Source: PVC group bacterium (GTDB lineage Bacteria > Verrucomicrobiota > Kiritimatiellia > SS1-B-03-39 > UBA6053). Taken from it: a stretch of 8,062 nucleotides of DNA. Numbering within the stretch: the first letter of the stretch is position 1; each line of letters begins with the position of its first letter. The stretch is taken from NCBI GenBank assembly GCA_003565035.1, contig PXDP01000127.1:1-8062 (forward strand), read 5' to 3'. Of this stretch, positions 5,793-8,062 are shown piece after piece. The translations under genes were made by a program, and so were the position numbers. Below the pieces are notes generated by a model. It saw only the letters and a program-made list of their open reading frames with translations. It searched no databases and had not been told where the DNA came from.

Positions 5793-6610
5793 GACGGCAG
5801 CACCTCCGCTATCAGCCTGCGCAAGCCGTTTGCATATTCGCGGGAGGTCTGCCAGCCGGCTTCATCATGCAGCCCGGAAAGCCGGAAAAAGCCCCAGGGG
5901 TGCGGGGCCAGCCGGTAGAGTGCCTCGCCCATATCATAGGGAACCACTTCATCGTCCGGACTGTGCGCCACCAGCACCGGCATGTTCGTTTTCGCGATCC
6001 GGAGATCGGAGCGATAGCGGTTCATGCAAAACAAATTCGGCAGCAGCCAGGGGTAGAACCGCTGTCCCATTTCCAGAACCGAGGTGAAGGTGCTTTCCAG
6101 AATCAGAGCCCGGACCGGACAGGTCTCCACCGCCTGCAAAGCCACGGCGCCGCCCAGCGAACGGCCATAGAGGACCACGGGCGGCTCCGCTTCGGGTCCG
6201 TTCCATTTCTGTACGCACACCTGATAGGCCGCCTGCACATCCCGGCCGGTGCCTTTCTCATGCGGCAGTCCCCGGCTTTTGCCATACCCCCGGTAATCAA
6301 ACAGAAAAACATGCACCGGGACATCCGTCAGGTCTTTGGGAATCCAGAGCCGGTCGGAAATGTTTCCGGCGTTGCCATGACACACCAGCAGAATGCCTTT
6401 GGCTTCGGGATGGGCAAACCACCAGCCATGCAGGGTCGCGCCGTCTTCAGTGCAAAACGAAATCTCCTCCGCAGTGAGCCCTTCGTCCTCCGGCAGCGCG
6501 CGAAACGTTGTGCTGCGGCGGTACAACAGCCGGTGCTCTTTCCAACTGACCAGGATTCTGAACAGAATCAGGGCCAGCAGGGCTCCCAGGAAAATCTTTT
6601 CCGTACTCAC
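5789..6610 (-). CDS. Membrane-anchored alpha/beta hydrolase (serine hydrolase, YfhR/ABHD13-like)
   Basis: A 273-residue putative esterase, lipase or thioesterase of the Bem46/ABHD12-ABHD13-ABHD17 group. Residues 6-22 form one N-terminal hydrophobic helix, probably an uncleaved membrane anchor; the basic cluster after it (KEHRLLYRR, 24-32) would by the positive-inside rule put the catalytic domain in the cytoplasm, though this is uncertain. The catalytic domain has the oxyanion-loop motif HGNAGN (78-83), FDYRGYGKS (104-112), nucleophile elbow GRSLGG with Ser151, acid Asp220 in SPDDEVVP, and His248 in GLHDEAGW, so the triad is complete. Length is normal for the group. The start is GTG (6608-6610), overlapping the stop of the M24 peptidase gene as GTGA; no better start exists nearby. 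Its own stop overlaps the LMF start by 4 bases. The substrate cannot be told from sequence. Confidence 0.92.
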   Translation of the reverse strand: MSTEKIFLGALLALILFRILVSWKEHRLLYRRSTTFRALPEDEGLTAEEISFCTEDGATLHGWWFAHPEAKGILLVCHGNAGNISDRLWIPKDLTDVPVHVFLFDYRGYGKSRGLPHEKGTGRDVQAAYQVCVQKWNGPEAEPPVVLYGRSLGGAVALQAVETCPVRALILESTFTSVLEMGQRFYPWLLPNLFCMNRYRSDLRIAKTNMPVLVAHSPDDEVVPYDMGEALYRLAPHPWGFFRLSGLHDEAGWQTSREYANGLRRLIAEVLPS

Positions 6611-7734
6611 AGGACAAACCTTTTCGGGCAGGTCGCCAACAGCGAACAGCCTTCCTCGGTCACCACCACCGTGTCCTCAATCCGCACCCCGCCCACCCCG
6701 GGATAATACAGGCCCGGTTCAATGGTGATCACCTGCCCCGCCTGCAGCGGACCGCCGGCCGGACTGACCGAAGGACCCTCATGGATTTCCAGGCCCACCC
6801 CGTGCCCCGTCGAATGGATAAAGCCCTGCGGCACACCGTCCACCCGGTCGGTTTCATAGCCGGCTTCGGCAAACACATCGCACACCGTTTGATGAATCTC
6901 CGCTCCGGTTACCCCCGGAGCCACCCGGGCCAGGGCCGCCTTCTGTGCAGCCAGCACCGTCCGGTATTGCTTCCGCTGCGCGGCGGAAGGACGTCCCCGG
7001 ATGACCGTGCGGGTCATATCACCCCAATAGCCGGTGACTTCGGAGCGCGGAAAAATATCCAGCACAATCAGTTCGCCGGCCCGCAGCGGCCCGGTGCCCC
7101 GCTCATGCGGATCGGTGCCCTGATCCCCGCCGGCGACAATGATCTCTTCGGCATGAAACTGCTTCTCCAGCAGCCCCACCGAAACAAGATACCGCACCCG
7201 CTCGGATGTCAGCGGTGCTCCGTCGAGAATTAAATCCCCGTCCCCGCCAATCTCCGCCCCGGCAATTAATCCCATGGCGGTTTTCATGGCATGCGCCGTG
7301 GCCCGCTGCGCCTGGCGCAGGGCCCGGATTTCTGCCGGATCCTTGACCGCGCGTTCCGCAAACACCGGATCTTTGAGCACCTTGACACGCAGACCGCTCT
7401 TTTCCATGCGACGAACTACCCCAATTGGACATCGGGGACTTACCAAAGCTTTCTTACACCCCATTTTTTCCAAAAAAGCGGCCGCCTGCCGGCCAAGATC
7501 CCGGCGGGCGTTGGGGGGAAGTTCCAAGGCATCGGGGGTTACGCAGGATATCGCCGGGCCCAGTTTCAGGGCGCGGCCCATTTCCAGCGCGGACACCAGG
7601 AGAAAGTCTTCCTCTCCCCGCCGGACAAAGAGAAAGGGGTCGGGAGCGGAAAATCCGCTGGCGTAGCGCACATCCACAGCGTCTGCGCCGCCGCCAATTA
7701 AAAGAAGAGCCGATGTTGATTTCTTTGACTTCAT
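6607..7734 (-). CDS. M24-family metallopeptidase, Xaa-Pro aminopeptidase/dipeptidase type
   Basis: Predicted cytoplasmic dinuclear metallopeptidase that cleaves an N-terminal residue ahead of proline, or an Xaa-Pro dipeptide. The 375-residue protein has an N-terminal creatinase-like domain (about 1-130) and a C-terminal pita-bread M24 domain (about 137-375). The five metal ligands are all present: D226 in VLDIFPR, D239 in YWGDMTRT, H311 in STGHGVGLEIHEG, E339 in ITIEPGLYY and E353 in VRIEDTVVV; the substrate-side histidines H210 and H318 are also visible. The start at 7734 (MKSKKSTSA) is chosen because AAGGAG sits 6 bases upstream; an ATG 8 codons earlier lies beyond that site. A signal peptide is not apparent. 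It is the first gene of the leftward operon and its TGA overlaps the GTG of the alpha/beta hydrolase. Exact substrate choice (PepP-like, PepQ-like or other M24B) cannot be settled from sequence. Confidence 0.94.
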   Translation of the reverse strand: MKSKKSTSALLLIGGGADAVDVRYASGFSAPDPFLFVRRGEEDFLLVSALEMGRALKLGPAISCVTPDALELPPNARRDLGRQAAAFLEKMGCKKALVSPRCPIGVVRRMEKSGLRVKVLKDPVFAERAVKDPAEIRALRQAQRATAHAMKTAMGLIAGAEIGGDGDLILDGAPLTSERVRYLVSVGLLEKQFHAEEIIVAGGDQGTDPHERGTGPLRAGELIVLDIFPRSEVTGYWGDMTRTVIRGRPSAAQRKQYRTVLAAQKAALARVAPGVTGAEIHQTVCDVFAEAGYETDRVDGVPQGFIHSTGHGVGLEIHEGPSVSPAGGPLQAGQVITIEPGLYYPGVGGVRIEDTVVVTEEGCSLLATCPKRFVL

Positions 7735-7740
7735 GTAAAA

Positions 7741-7746
7741 CTCCTT
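7741..7746 (-). promoter_or_regulatory. Ribosome binding site of the M24 peptidase gene
   Basis: On the minus strand AAGGAG occurs 6 bases before the ATG at 7734. It is the strongest Shine-Dalgarno in the window and decides the start over the in-frame ATG at 7758, which has none and lies upstream of it. Confidence 0.8.
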
Positions 7747-8062
7747 GAAAACAAACACTCTAGCAAACCGCGCGTTGAGCGGGATCCTGCCGGAGATTTC
7801 CGCACAAGCAAAAGAAAAGCCTTTTTTTAGAAAAGAGTGAGGATTTCACGATGTTGTGGTATTCAAAAGGTTAACCTACATCCTGTAGGGGTGCAAAATT
7901 TTCTCTGATTTCTGGATTTTAACAGCTTGTTTCTTAGCCCGCAATAGCGTTAAGAAGGCGGTGCACGAGCGATTGCGGAAGGGAGACAGCCTGTTGATAA
8001 CTTGTGTATAAACTTGAAACCGACTGAAATCACGAAGAAACGCATACGAAATATGGAAGAGA
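7747..8062. other. Gene-free region at the right edge, possible regulatory or origin DNA
   Basis: No coding region is supported here. Its left part (7747-7800) must hold the leader of the leftward peptidase operon, but no good -35/-10 pair was found. From about 7860 to 7940 it is AT-rich. It contains the inverted repeat CCTACA-TCC-TGTAGG (7875-7889), two interleaved inverted repeats between 7931 and 7978, and two DnaA-box-like sequences at 7992-8011. A run of seven T at 7822-7828 has no GC stem before it. An ATG at 8053 could open a rightward gene, but only ten bases of it are visible. Confidence 0.55.
7992..8011 (-). promoter_or_regulatory. Two tandem DnaA-box-like sequences
   Basis: Read on the minus strand, 8003-8011 is TTATACACA, a full match to the DnaA box consensus TTATNCACA, and 7992-8000 is TTATCAACA, one base away from TTATCCACA. 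They have the same orientation and are 11 bp apart start to start, about one helical turn. The match is seen directly; binding by DnaA is inferred. Such pairs occur in replication origins and in the promoter of dnaA itself. Confidence 0.5.

Noticed and set aside
5867..6706. 279-residue plus-strand reading frame inside the alpha/beta hydrolase gene
   Set aside because: Antisense shadow of a gene with an intact catalytic triad; no family resemblance and it runs across the hydrolase/peptidase junction.
7811..7830. Possible intrinsic terminator around the seven-T run
   Set aside because: No GC-rich stem precedes the T-run on the plus strand, and no gene on that strand ends nearby.

Overview
The window is GC-rich chromosomal DNA, mostly housekeeping in content. 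It holds nine protein-coding loci and a gene-free right edge. The long-form S-adenosylhomocysteine hydrolase, a bacterial lipase-maturation-factor homologue, a secreted coiled-coil protein and a Gp49-type toxin-antitoxin pair would suit a free-living bacterium, possibly of the Verrucomicrobiota/Kiritimatiellota (PVC) type. That placement is a weak inference; nothing here fixes the taxon.

Left half, + strand. The 3' part of ahcY (cut by the window edge) is followed after 4 bases by a small eight-cysteine putative zinc-binding protein. Next comes an AT-richer patch (about 1480-2330) carrying a toxin-antitoxin module: a RelE/HigB-superfamily (Gp49-like) toxin and an XRE-type antitoxin. A perfect 8-bp inverted repeat and a promoter-like hexamer lie just upstream of the toxin. 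The toxin reading frame looks broken by one missing base near its N-terminus: residues 1-15 read in one frame and the rest in another. After the module come a 527-residue secreted coiled-coil protein and a dimeric-type (MazG-fold) dUTPase/dCTPase-like enzyme.

Right half, - strand. Three genes run leftward as a tightly coupled operon: an M24 metallopeptidase (Xaa-Pro aminopeptidase type), then a membrane-anchored alpha/beta hydrolase, then a polytopic lipase maturation factor (LMF) family protein. Each junction is a 4-base start/stop overlap (GTGA, ATGA). The dUTPase and LMF genes converge with their stop codons directly abutting.

Right edge (7735-8062). This region has no gene but holds the peptidase ribosome binding site, several short inverted repeats and two tandem DnaA-box-like sequences 11 bp apart, so it may be part of a replication origin or a DnaA-controlled promoter.

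The points most worth following up are the hydrolase-LMF pairing, which could be a lipase with its own maturation factor, the frameshifted toxin beside an intact antitoxin, the possible origin, and the uncharacterised cysteine-rich partner of ahcY.
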